Positions 53,540 through 64,000 of a DNA stretch of 64,000 bases are shown one piece after another (the stretch's first letter is position 1; each line of letters opens with the position of its first letter). The DNA lies in assembly GCA_009746045.1 (NCBI GenBank), contig RPFO01000213.1, positions 4,009,179 through 4,073,178 of the forward strand. The letters are read 5' to 3'. Position numbers and translations under genes: made by a program. Origin of the DNA: Mesostigma viride. Taxonomy: Eukaryota > Streptophyta > Mesostigmatophyceae > Mesostigmatales > Mesostigmataceae. Under the pieces are notes generated by a model, which was given only the letters and a program-made list of their open reading frames with translations, was not told where the DNA came from and did not search any database.

Positions 53540-54826
53540 CTGCGGCACTGCGAGCTCTCTTATGCGGATCAAACCTGCGTCATTTGCCTGCGCCGCGCCA
53601 TCCCTGCTCAACAGCGGCGGCTTTGCGAGCTGCCCCGGTCCCAACAGCGGGGTTGGCGTCGTGCCCGCGCCTGGGCTCAGCCCCCCCCAACGGCCGCCTT
53701 ACTGACTGACCCGTGCGCAAGGTAATTGCTTGTTAGAAGAGACAGCCCCCTTGGGCCACGCGGCATGCCAACCTGACATCATTATGTTCATCGTGTGATG
53801 ATGCGTGGTGTTAGGTATGGAGTAACGCACTTGGCTTTCGGACTAAGGCACCCATGTGGACCAAACCTGCGTCGTTTGCGTGCCTTTGCCTGCAGCGCAC
53901 TGTCCCCGCTCAGCAGCGAGCCTGGCACATCCGTGCCCGGCGCTGACAATCGCATCCCTGGCAGCCGCACCAGCGGCAGCGGCTTTGCGAGCTGCCCCGG
54001 TCCCAACAGCGGGGTTGGCGTCGTGCCCGCGCCTGGGCTCAGCCCCCCCCAACGGCCGCCTTACCGACTGCCCCGTGCGCAAGGTAATTGCTTGTTAGAA
54101 GAGACAGCCCCCTTGGGCCACGCGGCATGCCAACCTGACATCATTATGTTCATCGTGTGATGATGCGTGGCGTTAGGTATGGAGTAAGGCACTTGGCTTT
54201 CGGACTAAGGCACCCATGTGGACCAAACCTGCGTCGTTTGCGTGCCTTTGCCTGCAGCGCACTGTCCCCGCTCAGCAGCGAGCCTGGCACATCCGTGCCC
54301 GGCGCTGACAATCGCATCCCTGGCAGCCGCACCAGCGGCAGCGGCTTTGCGAGCTGCCCCGGTCCCAACAGCGGGGCTGGCGTCGCGCCCGCGCCTGGGC
54401 TCAGCCCCCCCCAACGGCCGCCTTACCGACTGTCCCGTGCGCAAGGTAATTGCTTGTTAGAAGAGACAGCCCCCTTGGGCCACGCGGCATGCCAACCTGA
54501 CATCATTATGTTCATCGTGTGATGATGCGTGGCGTTAGGTATGGAGTAAAGCACTTGGCTTTCGGACTAAGGCACCCATGTGGACCAAACCTGCGTCGTT
54601 TGCGTGCCTTTGCCTGCAGCGCACTGTCCCCGCTCAGCAGCGAGCCTGGCACATCCGTGCCCGGCGCTGACAATCGCATCCCTGGCAGCCGCACCAGCGG
54701 CAGCGGCTTTGCGAGCTGCCCCGGTCCCAACAGCGGGGCTGGCGTCGCGCCCGCGCCTGGGCTCAGCCCCCCCCAACGGCCGCCTTACTGACTGCCCCGT
54801 GCGCAAGGTAATTGCTTGTTAGAAGA
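53540..54826 (+). repeat. 362-bp tandem repeat with splice-like edges
   Basis: Full units begin near 53791 and 54153, a third near 54515 lacks its last part, and a shortened unit covers 53540-53790. Each full unit has CCTGCAG/CGCACTG, a 188-base GC-rich block open in two frames (for example LSSEPGTSVPGADNRIPGS), then GCGCAAG/GTAATTGC. Units are over 98% identical by eye. It lies in the gap between the five-exon gene and the MULE transposase. Confidence 0.9.
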
Positions 54827-55168
54827 ATGCGCGCATCATGTGTTGATGCGCCTCTCGATTACATGACCCCATGAAATTAGTTTGGTGTATAAATATACAT
54901 ATAATTTAATGTTGTATGCATCAAATAAGGGGTTAGTTAGCCTCTCACCGTCTCAAGTAACCCAGTGGGTGAACGGTTAATGGGTCGGCTACGGTTATTG
55001 GGTTGTTTTATAGGGTCCCGAGGTTAAGGTTGATAAACGTTGCTCGAACTCATTCCATGTTGTTTGCTGTCTCACTTAGTCTTGTTCACACACTACACTT
55101 GCTATTGTGTCTCATTGCACAGGGACGCTCCACGGGACATAGGAGGGGATTGCGATCTTGCCAAGAAT

Positions 55169-58100
55169 ATGCCGACGGGGCCTTGGGAATCCTGGGTCGC
55201 CGCTCGTGCCGCAATTCAATCATGGGCTGATCATGGTGAGCATGGAGCCTTCGCGTTATGCGCCCGCTACGTGGCTCAGAGCAGAACAGAGCGCCGGGAA
55301 TTCTGGTGCGATGGTTGCGGTGTAGCTAATCATCAAGGCAAAAAACAGACAACATCCAAGAAGACGAATTGTGAGTGGCGAGTTGTGATTGCAAAGCGGA
55401 AGGATGGGATGTTTTATGTCACAAAATACCCATTGCCCGTGACAAGCCTAAAGCCAGGGCACCTTCCCACTGGCCACAATCATGAGCTAAGACGTCCCGG
55501 GACCATTGCTGCTCTCTTGGACCCCATGCTTCGAAAGCTGCCTGATGAGGTGAAGGCAAGGATATTGTTGTGCAGGAAGAGCGGGGTCGACCTGCCAACA
55601 ATCCTGACAATGATCGATAAGGAATTTGGGGAAAACCGCACGTGGATTGATAGCGATGTCAGGAATTTCCTGCGGCGGTCTCCTGAAGATAACTTGTCGT
55701 CTGCGTCGAAGTTGGTCTCCTGGTGCTATGCCCAGCAAGATGCCGATCCTCGTTTCTACTGGAAGCATGCTGTTGATGGCAACAACCGGCTCAACCTTCT
55801 TTTCTACGCGACGGGGGACATGAGGGAGCGTTATGCCATGGCTTGTGATTCCCAGGCGGTTTCTGTTGACGCGACCCACGGCACGAATAATCATGGCATG
55901 AAGCTAATCTTCTTCACGGGTGTGTCTCCTTACGGGAAAAATGACATTTATGGAGTTGCCCTAACAGTGTCGGAGCACGAGCAGGCATTTGGCTGGATAT
56001 GGGACCAGTTCGCTGAGTGCATGCATGGGCACTTGCCGAAGGTTGCCATCACCGACGAAGACCAGGCCATGGCATTGGCGATTACAAAGCGAGGAATCAC
56101 TCATCATCTTTGTATATTCCACCTCTTCATCATGAATGTGACAAAGAACATGAGGCGTTGCTTCGGTGACGAAGCTGCGTGGGAGAAGTTTTACCTGGCA
56201 TTGTGGCGGCTACGCAACCAAACCGATCTTCGCAGCCGTGAGCACTTTGACAGAGATTTTTTGCAGGTCCTTCTTCTCCTTCCCCAGAAGTATTGGGGCC
56301 CCAAATGCCGCACGTTGGCCCATTGGTCCAACCTGCCCTACCTCCAGGCTGGTCATGTCCCTCGTCATCCTCGCATGTTGAATGCGCACGTTGAAAAGGA
56401 TGACATGTTGCGCCTCGGACGTTTGACAGCCAGCCTGCTTGCCGCCGTCTTGGGTATGTTTGAAAGCGATGTCGCTGGCCACTTTGGTTTCAAATGCGGA
56501 CACGCTCGTGTGATAGAAGCATTGCGGCACCTGCGCCGCGAGTCTGCTAGCTGTACAGAAGATCTGATTACTCGTGTGCGTTTGTGCTACGGCATCATGC
56601 ACGAGTCAACTGCCAAGTCAGATTTTCTGGACAGCTTCCCGGATGCTACCATGACATCATGCCCCACGGCGGTCTCACAAGACGACAGTCGGTTTGCAGC
56701 GACGACGGATGGCTTGGTGCAGGGTTGGGTTTCATTGGCTGACAAGACATGCACGTACGATGATGGCGTCCTACTTGAAGTCAAGACCCACCCTACGTTC
56801 ATGGAGGGGCCGACCTTGCGTGCTGGGGAGGAACGGTACGTATGTTTCAATCCAATTTACCACCGCAACACTGTAAAGAGCCGGTATGGACACCCACAGC
56901 TCTGCACACATCTTGATTATCCAAGCAATTAGTGTACAAGTGTTTCGCCTCCGTGGCTTACCATTATGCATCATCAGCACAACAAGTTTTAACAGTGATT
57001 GCAAACCACGGTTTATTATGTGTCATGCAAGGTCTACCAAAAGGCGGTGTCACCATTGCATTTTTAGGCCCAAATGCATGTGTCACCCGAAATGCATCTA
57101 AACCTTAAACCTTCCTCAACCTTTTCATGAAACAATCAAAGGTTCATTACAATATCTGATTTTCTTGCCAACTAGTTTTGCCTGTTGGCTTAGCCCCCCA
57201 ACATGGCCCGGGTAGCACGTGTTCGCCGCCCTCATCAGGGGGAATAGTATCACATTTGGTCAATAGGCCATACCAAGTCATGCTTGTTGCCCCAACCAAC
57301 TAGAGCATATTCTCAATGCCCATTCCCGCCATCCAAGCTATGCCTCCTGTTTACCGCCGCAACACCGGTTGCCAGCAGCCCATTACTCACTTCACCCGCC
57401 GCTTGCTACACAAGGCCTTGCCGCCTTGCCCAACATGCTGCCTGCTTCGCCTCGTTCGGCCGAATTTCGCAAGTAACCTTGCAGTTCCAAGTACCTCAGG
57501 TTTGCTTGACATTCCCCCTCCCTCACCCCCTCCCACCCCCCCTCCCTCCCTTTTAGAAGCTACATACACCGCTACGTTCAAGAAGTATAAGTATTTATCT
57601 ATATATTATACAAAGTTGACAAGATATTTATCACACACTTAGTTTCAGTTGGCTAACTCGCTTTCTATGTCGTGTGCCCAAGGGGCTTTTTGTTGTGCAT
57701 CGATGAATTACGCCAGACATAGGTGTAACTTTTCTGTACATGTTCTTGTTGTCGCTCTGTTGACTTGTTGTCGCTTCACAGGCAATGCACTATTGTGTGG
57801 AAGGACGCGCATCCCCTGGAGAAGATGCGACTGTACCATTTTGCCCAGCTTCAGTGGCAAATGAAGGTGAAGAATATGCGTTGTGGCCTTCTCCTCAGCT
57901 GGACGATGGAGAACGGCATGCGTGTGTTCGAGGTGCGTCGAAGCGATGAGTGGTTGTCGCTAGCGACTGATATTGCGAACATCTTCTGGGACGAGTACGT
58001 AACCTACAAACAAAGCCCGGTGGAGAACTTTCAGAATCGTTTTCCTGGGTATACTTCCTTCATAGATCTTACACAACAACTTTGCGAGGTGGTAAACAGC

Positions 58101-59384
58101 GTCTTTGTACCCAGCTGCAGAGCCAAGATTGCTGAGGATGCGCGATTTGTGGCTGCTGGTAGTGATGGCTACAACCAGGTGTTTGACTTGTTGTATCCAC
58201 CCGCCAAATGTGAGCGGTCTCACATGGACAAGCTGTATGACACCGCGCGTAAATGGGCCCGCCGCTTTACTTGGGGTGACTCAACATTTGGGATGAGCTC
58301 TTCCCAAAGGTCCGAGGTCACGCACAACGCGATAAAAAACCGTGTGGACAAAACCACGCAGTTGGAGGAGCTCCCTGTTGTGCTGGCTGATTTGTGGCAA
58401 CGGCGTGCGGAGTCACATGAGATCGAGCTTTACCGTCGATCTAAGCACCACCTGAACCGCATCAGTCCCATAGCCCACCCGGTTTTGGTTGATGCTGAGA
58501 CAAAGTTAGCCAAATATGCTTTTGACAAGCTGAAAATCCAGTTAGCAATGGCGTTTCATTACATAGTTGGTCCCGTGTATGATGGCAACCTGGTGGAGGT
58601 AAAGTTATCTCCAGAGAGCTCTGGGAGCCAGGCTCGCCGAGAACAACTGAAGGAGGATGAGCCTACGGTAGTGTCAAGGATTGTTACTCTTGGCAGCGAC
58701 AAGCACCCCATTGCTTGCAGTTGTCAATATGTTGTCCACATGGGCCTCCCTTGCAGGCACGTGCTTGCTGTGGAGCTAATTGCTGTGTGGCTTCAAGCAA
58801 AGGCTCTGCCGTTGCAGTGTGTCCACCAGAAGTGGTTGTTGCCTTTAGATCAGGCAAATATGCGCAATGAGTCTTTCAAAGCGATGACAAGGCCGCAGCA
58901 TCCTACACCCCGCTTGGTTGTTGACCCAACCACCCCCTCCAACGTGGAGGTGACACCAAACTATGCCAACTTGATAGCCCTTAGCCGCCGCCTTGTTCAA
59001 TTGGCGGTCGAGTCCCGTAAGGAAGTGGAAATCATGCAGCATATAGAGCGTGGAATTGAGATGTGTGTTTCCGACAACCCCGGTCTTCCAGCCACAACCC
59101 CGGGCCCTGCACAACCGATGATAGCTCAGCACCCACTCCCAGTCAATGCGCAAGCAACATCTGCGCCAACCCAACAGCCCTTGTTATGTGGCAACCCACC
59201 AATCGCAAAGCCGCGGGGAAGGCCTAAGGTCCACGGGGCTCAGTCTAGGAGGCACCGCAGTGCTTGCGAGCCGGATAGAGCAGCTAGTCGCAAAGGCAAG
59301 CAGCCTCGTAGTGCAACTGCACAGTGTGAAGAGGGGCCTATTTCCAAAAAGCCATTCTTCCGTGGCTCCCACCCTACCTCCTAG
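55169..59384 (+). CDS. MULE (FAR1-type) transposase, two exons
   Basis: Exons are 55169-56835 and 57782-59384; the junction CG/G keeps frame. Length is about 1090 aa from MPTGPWESWVAARAAIQSWA. A FAR1-type WRKY-GCM1 DNA-binding domain comes first (FWCDGCGVANHQGKK, NCEWRVVIAKRKDG, TGHNHEL). Next is the MULE catalytic domain (VSVDATHGTNNHGMKL, then VAITDEDQAMALAI, ITHHLCIFHLFIMNV). Exon 2 contains the conserved MSSSQRSEVTHNAIKN, a SWIM finger CSCQYVVHMGLPCRHVLAV near 58717-58773, and an AT-hook (KPRGRPKVHG) near 59206. MULE transposases cut and paste Mutator-like DNA transposons. No internal stop is seen, so it may be functional or domesticated. Terminal inverted repeats were not found by eye. 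An acceptor at 55121-55122 precedes the ATG, so an upstream exon is possible. Confidence 0.85.
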
Positions 59385-59984
59385 TTCATCCCCTTCAATT
59401 AGTCCATCCCAGCCTTGTCCATTGTACCACTCGGTCACGAGATAGCTGCCCTTGGGTGGTGCCATGTCCGACGGATGAGTTAAAATGTTGTTATTGTATT
59501 AAAGCATGGATAAAATAATTGCATTTTCATTTTAGCAACATCAAAGAGACAACATAACATGTTCATAATTCAATTGTGATTGATTTGGGTTTGATAAACA
59601 GTGCTCTCAACGTTTTCCAATTCATCTACACCTTAGTCATGAATTTCAATACAAAATGCTAGTGGGATGGTGATGCATGGAGCATGAATTAATGGATTAA
59701 AATATTTACTCATATAATTTTAACACCTAAAAAGTGATTTCAGTCGTCACATGCAATGTTGGGCTACCACCTCTTTTGTTTTGGAATTTTGGCACAGTAT
59801 CGAGAAAGAGGTAATTCCAAAGTTTGCCAATGACTGCATGGTCTCGGAGCTAAACCAAGAGTTGTGTGTACGACCCTCATTTGTCGTGGCATGATCCACG
59901 TAGGGTCTGAGTACAAGGCTAACCAGGACAGTCATAATGCGTACACTCTATGCTCCTAGTACTTGTTGATATTGACATATTCTC
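59385..59984. other. AT-rich stretch 3' of the transposase
   Basis: No gene or clear terminator is seen. ACATCAAAGAGACAACATAA at 59538 is a short match to the dispersed motif. Confidence 0.4.
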
Positions 59985-60130
59985 CAGATTTCTGGCCTGC
60001 GCCGGTAGTCGCTTTGATATTGCATTCATTATGCTCACGTGATGCATGTCACGATAATATTATACTGTCTAACGTATTAGTTGCATTGAATTGAAACGTT
60101 ACTCCGTTGGGAGATCACGTAACACATGTC
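59985..60130 (-). repeat. Dispersed motif followed by a retroelement 3' end, minus
   Basis: GATTTCTGGCCTGCGCCGGT (59989) is a shortened dispersed motif. GTTACTCCGTTGGGAGATCA (60099) is the reverse complement of the LINE terminal motif. Almost nothing else of either element is present. Confidence 0.5.
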
Positions 60131-60690
60131 CGGTAGTCTGTAATATTAAGGCAGATGGTGCGCAAGGATAGATGGCAAGTAGTGATGAAGGAGACCACCC
60201 CCAAGTCTGTGGGGGCTCCGCGTGTGACCAAGTATGGCATTCATAGCGATTCGGGCCGCGGTGCCCACACCCCTGTAACTAGGACCTAGATAGCTTATAC
60301 CATCCATTCCATCCCATGTTCCCCTCCCACTGAGGACTTATGCTCACGTGACGCAGTCACGTGTCTATTAATTAATTAATTAATGTCCGGTAGGGGCACC
60401 TCGGGTAACCCGCTACGGTCGGCACAGTGCCACCGGCCGCGGGGCCCACAATCCTGCTACCCGTGCTTAGATAGTTTCTTTCGCATGTCATCCATTCCCT
60501 TCATGAGGATACTGCTCACGCAGTCACGTGGTATTAATTAATTAATTAAATGTCCGTGAGAGGGGGTACATGGTCTATAAGCGTGCTAAGCAACAACCTG
60601 CAAATGATGTAAACTTAATAATGCTCACGTGATGTTTGTTAATTATAATATTGATAATTGTCTCTTGTTCACGTGGTGCAGTCACGTTCT
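60030..60690 (+). repeat. Diverged repeats with CACGTG palindromes and TTAA runs
   Basis: TGCTCACGTGACGCAGTCAC occurs at about 60342, with relatives near 60034, 60507, 60623 and 60665. TTAATTAATTAA-type runs follow at 60366 and 60533, and two GCCACCGGCCGCGGGGCCCA-like blocks (60252 and 60430) align as a tandem duplication. No coding sequence is seen. Confidence 0.5.
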
Positions 60691-61034
60691 TATCGCACGC
60701 AATTGATAGCACTGTTACGAGTTAACCCACCTCTATGTGAGAACCTGTACGTCTCCACCGTTGGCACTCGAATGGTACCTATCACCACTAAAGATGATTT
60801 AGAGGAATCGTTCGCGACAGCTAGATTGCAATGAAGCTTGATACATGTTCAGCTGCAATAAAACACATTTCCCAATTAACACAAGCAACAGCTATTGTGT
60901 GGGTCGACAACAACCAACTAACTATGAGCCCAACTCGAACGTATCGACGTTGGCTAGACTGCCATTATTGTTCTCACGACAGACCATACATTGAGGTGCT
61001 CACAGAACGCTGGCACCAAGGGCAGAGGACATAC

Positions 61035-61865
61035 AGGTAAAAACCATGACATGAGTAGGAACGGGCATGGCATGACTAGGAACGTGTACAGCATGACTAG
61101 GAACGGGTATGGCATGACTAGGAAGTAGGAACAGGTATGGCATGACTAGGAAAGAGCATGGCATGACTAGGAACGGGCATGGCATGACTAGGAACGGGTG
61201 TGGCATGACTAGGAACGTGTACAACATGACTAGGAACGGGGATGGCATGACTAGGAATGAGTATGTCATGACTCGGAACGGGTATGGCATGACTCGGAAC
61301 GACCATGGCATGACTAGGAACGGGTACAGCATGACTAGGAACGGGTATGGCATGACTAGGAATGAGTATGTCATGACTCGGAACGGGTATGGCATGACTC
61401 GGAACGACCATGGCATGACTAGGAACGGGTATGGCATGACTAGGAACGGGTGTGGCATGACTAGGAGCGTGTACAGCATGACTAGGAACGGGTATGGCAT
61501 GACTAGGAACGGGTATGGCATGACTAGGAACGGGTATGGCATGACTAGGAACGGGCATGGCATGACTAGGAACGGGTGTGGCATGACTAGGAACGGGCAT
61601 GGCATGACTAGGAACGGCCATGGCATGACTAGGAACGGGCATGGCATGACTAGGAACGGGTATGGCATGACTAGGAACGGGTATGGCATGACTAGGAACG
61701 GGTATGGCATGACTAGGAACGGGTATGGCATGACTAGGAACGGGTATGGCATGACTAGGAACGGGCATGGCATGACTAGGAACGGGTATGGCATGACTCG
61801 GAACGACCATGGCATGACTAGGAACGGCCATGGCATGACTAGGAACGGGTATGGCATGACGTGGC
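61035..61865 (+). repeat. 21-bp minisatellite GGCATGACTAGGAACGGGTAT
   Basis: About 39 units with variants at the last bases (GGGTAT, GGGCAT, GGCCAT, GACCAT, GTGTAC) and occasional ACTCGG for ACTAGG. Open frames on both strands (MTRNGYG, or VPSHAIP and PFLVMPY) are artefacts of the 21-base unit. It resumes at 62306-62415 after an insertion. Confidence 0.97.
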
Positions 61866-62305
61866 CCACGCGCATGTGCGCCCATAATGGCCCCCATGGA
61901 TGATGCTTTCAGTATTTAGCCGCGCCCAGCCTACAATGGGACCTCCCATGGATGATGCATTAAGAATTTAGCCATGCGATGCCTATGCAGGGAGTTACTC
62001 TCTGCTGAGATGCCATGTGTACACCAGCTATAGCCTAGCCACATACCCTCCACCCCATATGTCATGCAGGCCTTCTAGGCCCTCTCCTCAAGCCCCCCCT
62101 GGGTGCCTGTGCTTGTTAAGGAGGCATGAACCATCATGGCGGTGCAGGTGCACCTTGTGCACCCAGAGCAGGTGACAGTTGTACATCCTCCACCTGCAGG
62201 TTGTAGCCCTGATTGTATTACAAACCCATAGATGCCCCTTTCTCAGGGCTATGTGTTACATATGCTCCCAACGGAGCTATCATTTTAATTAATTAATTAA
62301 TTAAT
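61866..62305 (+). mobile_element. ORF1-type 3'UTR fragment inserted in the minisatellite
   Basis: Carries GCAGGGAGTTACTCTCTGCT, AGGCCTTCTAGGCCCTCTCC, GGTGCAGGTGCACCTTGTGC and CAGGGCTATGTGTTACATAT, then GCTCCCAACGGAGCTATC and a TTAA tail, nearly identical to the 3'UTR of copy D (45840-46193). Both flanks are minisatellite, with GGCATGAC at each edge. Confidence 0.8.
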
Positions 62306-62415
62306 GGCATGACTAGGAACGGGAGTGACATGACTAGGAACGACCATGGCATGACTCGGAACGACCATGGCATGACTAGGAAGGAGCATGGCATGACTAG
62401 GAACGGGTATGGCGG
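62306..62415 (+). repeat. Continuation of the 21-bp minisatellite
   Basis: Five more units (ATGACTAGGAACGGG type) directly after the TTAA tail. Confidence 0.9.
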
Positions 62416-62639
62416 CCAAGCACGTGGGCGGGTTCGTGCTATTCGTACCGTTGATGCTGAAGAGTCACAGGTATCGTTGGAACGGAACGGTCCAGGGGTC
62501 GCAGGCGGTTCTTCCCGGGACTGATCTTCCAGCGCTGCAAGAAAATCACGAACATGTCCCTGGTTGGGTAAAGAAAGCAGGCAAACCCCGACCGGCCGAC
62601 CGCGTCCCCACCGTGCATGTACCTTGGTAAGACGTACGT

Positions 62640-62835
62640 AAGGTTCTGTGGGCTGAACTGACCGCGCTTCAAGAATATGACGATTTGAAGCCACTATGAA
62701 GGTATATGCAAACCATGTCGGCGTCATCCGCTCGACCCCTCTTACTCAGATATAGTTGGATATGCAGCATAAAAAGCAACGGGGAGAAATTGTCAATGAC
62801 TATGATCCCCCAACTGTGGGTGTTAGGAAATAGAA
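62640..62835 (+). pseudogene. Relic related to 33843-34020
   Basis: The plus strand has VGVIRSTPLTQ, an in-frame stop, then EIVNDYDPPTVGVRK and another stop. It is homologous, in opposite orientation, to the relic at 33843-34020. The gene family is unknown. Confidence 0.4.
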
Positions 62836-63213
62836 AAAGCATGGCAGGCATAGCTTGCGTGCAACATTGGGGGTCGGAAATTCTAGTCGGGGGGGTCAGT
62901 GGACTCCAACGTGGACTCGATACTCAGATTGATTGATTATTGAGGGTAAACTGCACGACTACAGGCTCTTTGCGCGCGCCACATGTTAAGTAATCATGCC
63001 ATCAGCTGCCATTTTGAACGCATCATAAGGAAACCCGTCGGGTTAAAAACTAAGATCTAAACGGCCATCACCACTCGCATCGACGACGAAATTCGGCTAA
63101 GTCCAAAGGCAGCCGATACGATTTACGTCGTTTGCAGTTTTACGCGCCAGCCTTGCGCACGCTGCCGCGCCGCGCCCAGCCACGATGCACTCCCAGCCTT
63201 GCGCACTCCCAGC

Positions 63214-63645
63214 TGTCAGAAGTATCGACACACCTGCCTGAAACTAGTACTTATAGTTTAGTGCTAGCTCTGGACTACATGAACGGGCATGTGCCGCATG
63301 TTTAAGTTCTGTTCCATAAGTGACCCAGTCATTCTGTGATTGACCTTGAACTTTGGTTGTGAATGGTTGGCTTGAGATCACGTTATGATTGTAACTGCCA
63401 CACAGTCAGAAAAGAACCGGTTTGGTGTGGCCACGTTGTAGGTAGATCATAACTGCTACCCAGTAGCTGAGCCTGGAATTGTTTAAAAGGCGAAGCTACG
63501 CACCTTGTTTGCCCTCTTAGTGCCTCACACCTCACACACTCCTGTGGTGGAACTAGCAGCCGGCCAGCTGCCGACTGAGACTTATTTTTATCTGAGTGAA
63601 ATAAAGTAAAACTTTGTGGCAAACATTGTTTTCTCACTCCTAACA
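63214..63645 (+). mobile_element. Probable 5' LTR of a Copia-like retrotransposon
   Basis: The right end is set by TCCTAACA followed at once by a primer-binding-site-like TGGCATCGGAGTGCGG. The left end TGTCAGAAGTATCG is chosen because it gives TG...CA ends and 432 bp, a normal LTR length, but it is uncertain. Inside are TTTAAAAGG (63482), a TATA-like element, and GAAATAAAG (63597), a poly(A)-like signal, in the order expected for U3-R-U5. The element continues beyond the window. Confidence 0.5.
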
Positions 63646-63661
63646 TGGCATCGGAGTGCGG
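63646..63661 (+). promoter_or_regulatory. Primer-binding site, initiator-Met tRNA type
   Basis: TGGCATCGGAGTGCGG lies directly after the LTR end. It resembles the plant Copia primer site TGGTATCAGAGC, complementary to the 3' end of initiator methionine tRNA, with a few differences. Confidence 0.55.
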
Positions 63662-63892
63662 TTCGCACGCCTTTCGACCTGCTTACCGCTGGTAAAAGTC
63701 GTTTCCGGAGGCTCTGCTCGCGGTTGACTTTAGATTTGTGTATTTCGGCGAGATTTGCATGACGACAGCGTAGGCGGAGGTTTGATTCCCGTCTGGCGCG
63801 TGATACGAAAGGTGCTTGGTTCGATTCCTGGCCGGAATCTATTGGCCAACGTTACCTTTTTTTCCGGAGTTTTTTGCTGTTTTTTTGCTGGA

Positions 63893-64000
63893 ATGGCTTC
63901 CGGCACTCGCAGCCAGGTCGCTTCCGCGGGTCGCGCTGCTGGCAGTAACGATTTTGATGCCGATGACGCTGCCGGTCTGGCCGCTTTGACTGCATCATCC
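63893..64000 (+). CDS. Start of retrotransposon gag/polyprotein, cut by window edge
   Basis: ATG 63893 opens a frame that stays open to the window end (36 codons), beginning MASGTRSQVASAGRAAGSND and continuing Asp/Ala rich. It lies about 250 bases 3' of the primer-binding site, the usual place for gag-pol. Too little is present to identify gag motifs, so the assignment rests on context. Confidence 0.45.
   Translation, partial: MASGTRSQVASAGRAAGSNDFDADDAAGLAALTASS

Noticed and set aside
61000-61903. Three long frames through the 21-bp minisatellite
   Set aside because: The 21-base unit is a multiple of three, so frames stay open without selection; no domain is present.
62821-63645. LTR left end at TGTTAGGA (62821), which pairs perfectly with TCCTAACA
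   Set aside because: That sequence lies within the coding relic shared with 33843-34020, so the match to the LTR end is probably coincidental; 63214 gives a more typical LTR.
63774-63850. tRNA gene in the retrotransposon leader
   Set aside because: B-box-like runs are present but the A box and cloverleaf pairing are not.

Overview
This is a eukaryotic nuclear window, most likely from a plant-lineage organism and probably a green alga. The evidence is: two host genes split by GT-AG introns, TGTAA poly(A)-type signals 3' of genes, a FAR1/MULE-type transposase with a SWIM finger, L1-like LINEs, a Copia-style LTR with an initiator-Met-type primer site, and very heavy simple-sequence and minisatellite content. 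The species cannot be named from the sequence.

Layout. 1-4460 holds retroelement debris and a SWIM-finger transposase relic. 4464-10972 (minus) is a five-exon LUC7-type U1 snRNP splicing factor. 12491-19436 (plus) is an eight-exon La (LARP3-type) RNA-binding protein. The two genes are head to head, about 1.5 kb apart. 19985-26800 is a nest of L1-like LINE ORF2 remnants and short elements that carry only an ORF1-like protein; one minus-strand ORF1 copy (24494-25903, 469 aa) is intact. 27636-39840 is bounded by perfect 56-bp inverted repeats starting CACTA and looks like a 12.2-kb CACTA-like element. It carries subterminal 15-bp repeats, a decayed minus-strand gene, several minisatellites, perfect 51-bp palindromes, two long GGAT arrays and a tandem SINE dimer. 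40920-46470 holds two more ORF1 copies, one split by a 1.7-kb insertion with palindromic ends. 47878-48504 (minus) is a ZCCHC10-like zinc-knuckle protein. 49650-53416 (plus) is an unrecognised five-exon gene with a signal peptide and a long Asn/Ser tract. 53540-54826 is a 362-bp tandem repeat that keeps splice-site-like edges. 55169-59384 is a two-exon MULE transposase. 59985-62640 is repeats, including a 21-bp minisatellite split by a retroelement 3' fragment. A Copia-like LTR retrotransposon enters at the right edge.

How the parts relate. LUC7, La and the ZCCHC10-like protein are RNA-processing factors and appear to be the host complement; nearly everything else is mobile or repetitive. The most striking pattern is that introns of both LUC7 and La contain decayed copies of the adjacent exon-intron junction, sometimes three or four in a row, as if these introns grew by repeated local duplication of their own splice sites. 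A second theme is that ORF1-only elements and reverse-transcriptase LINEs share the same 3' terminal motif (CTCCCAACGGAG plus an AT-rich tail), which suggests the former are mobilised by the latter.

Limits: exon boundaries come from reading frame, splice consensus and family knowledge, not transcripts. Repeat-family assignments come from self-comparison within the window.
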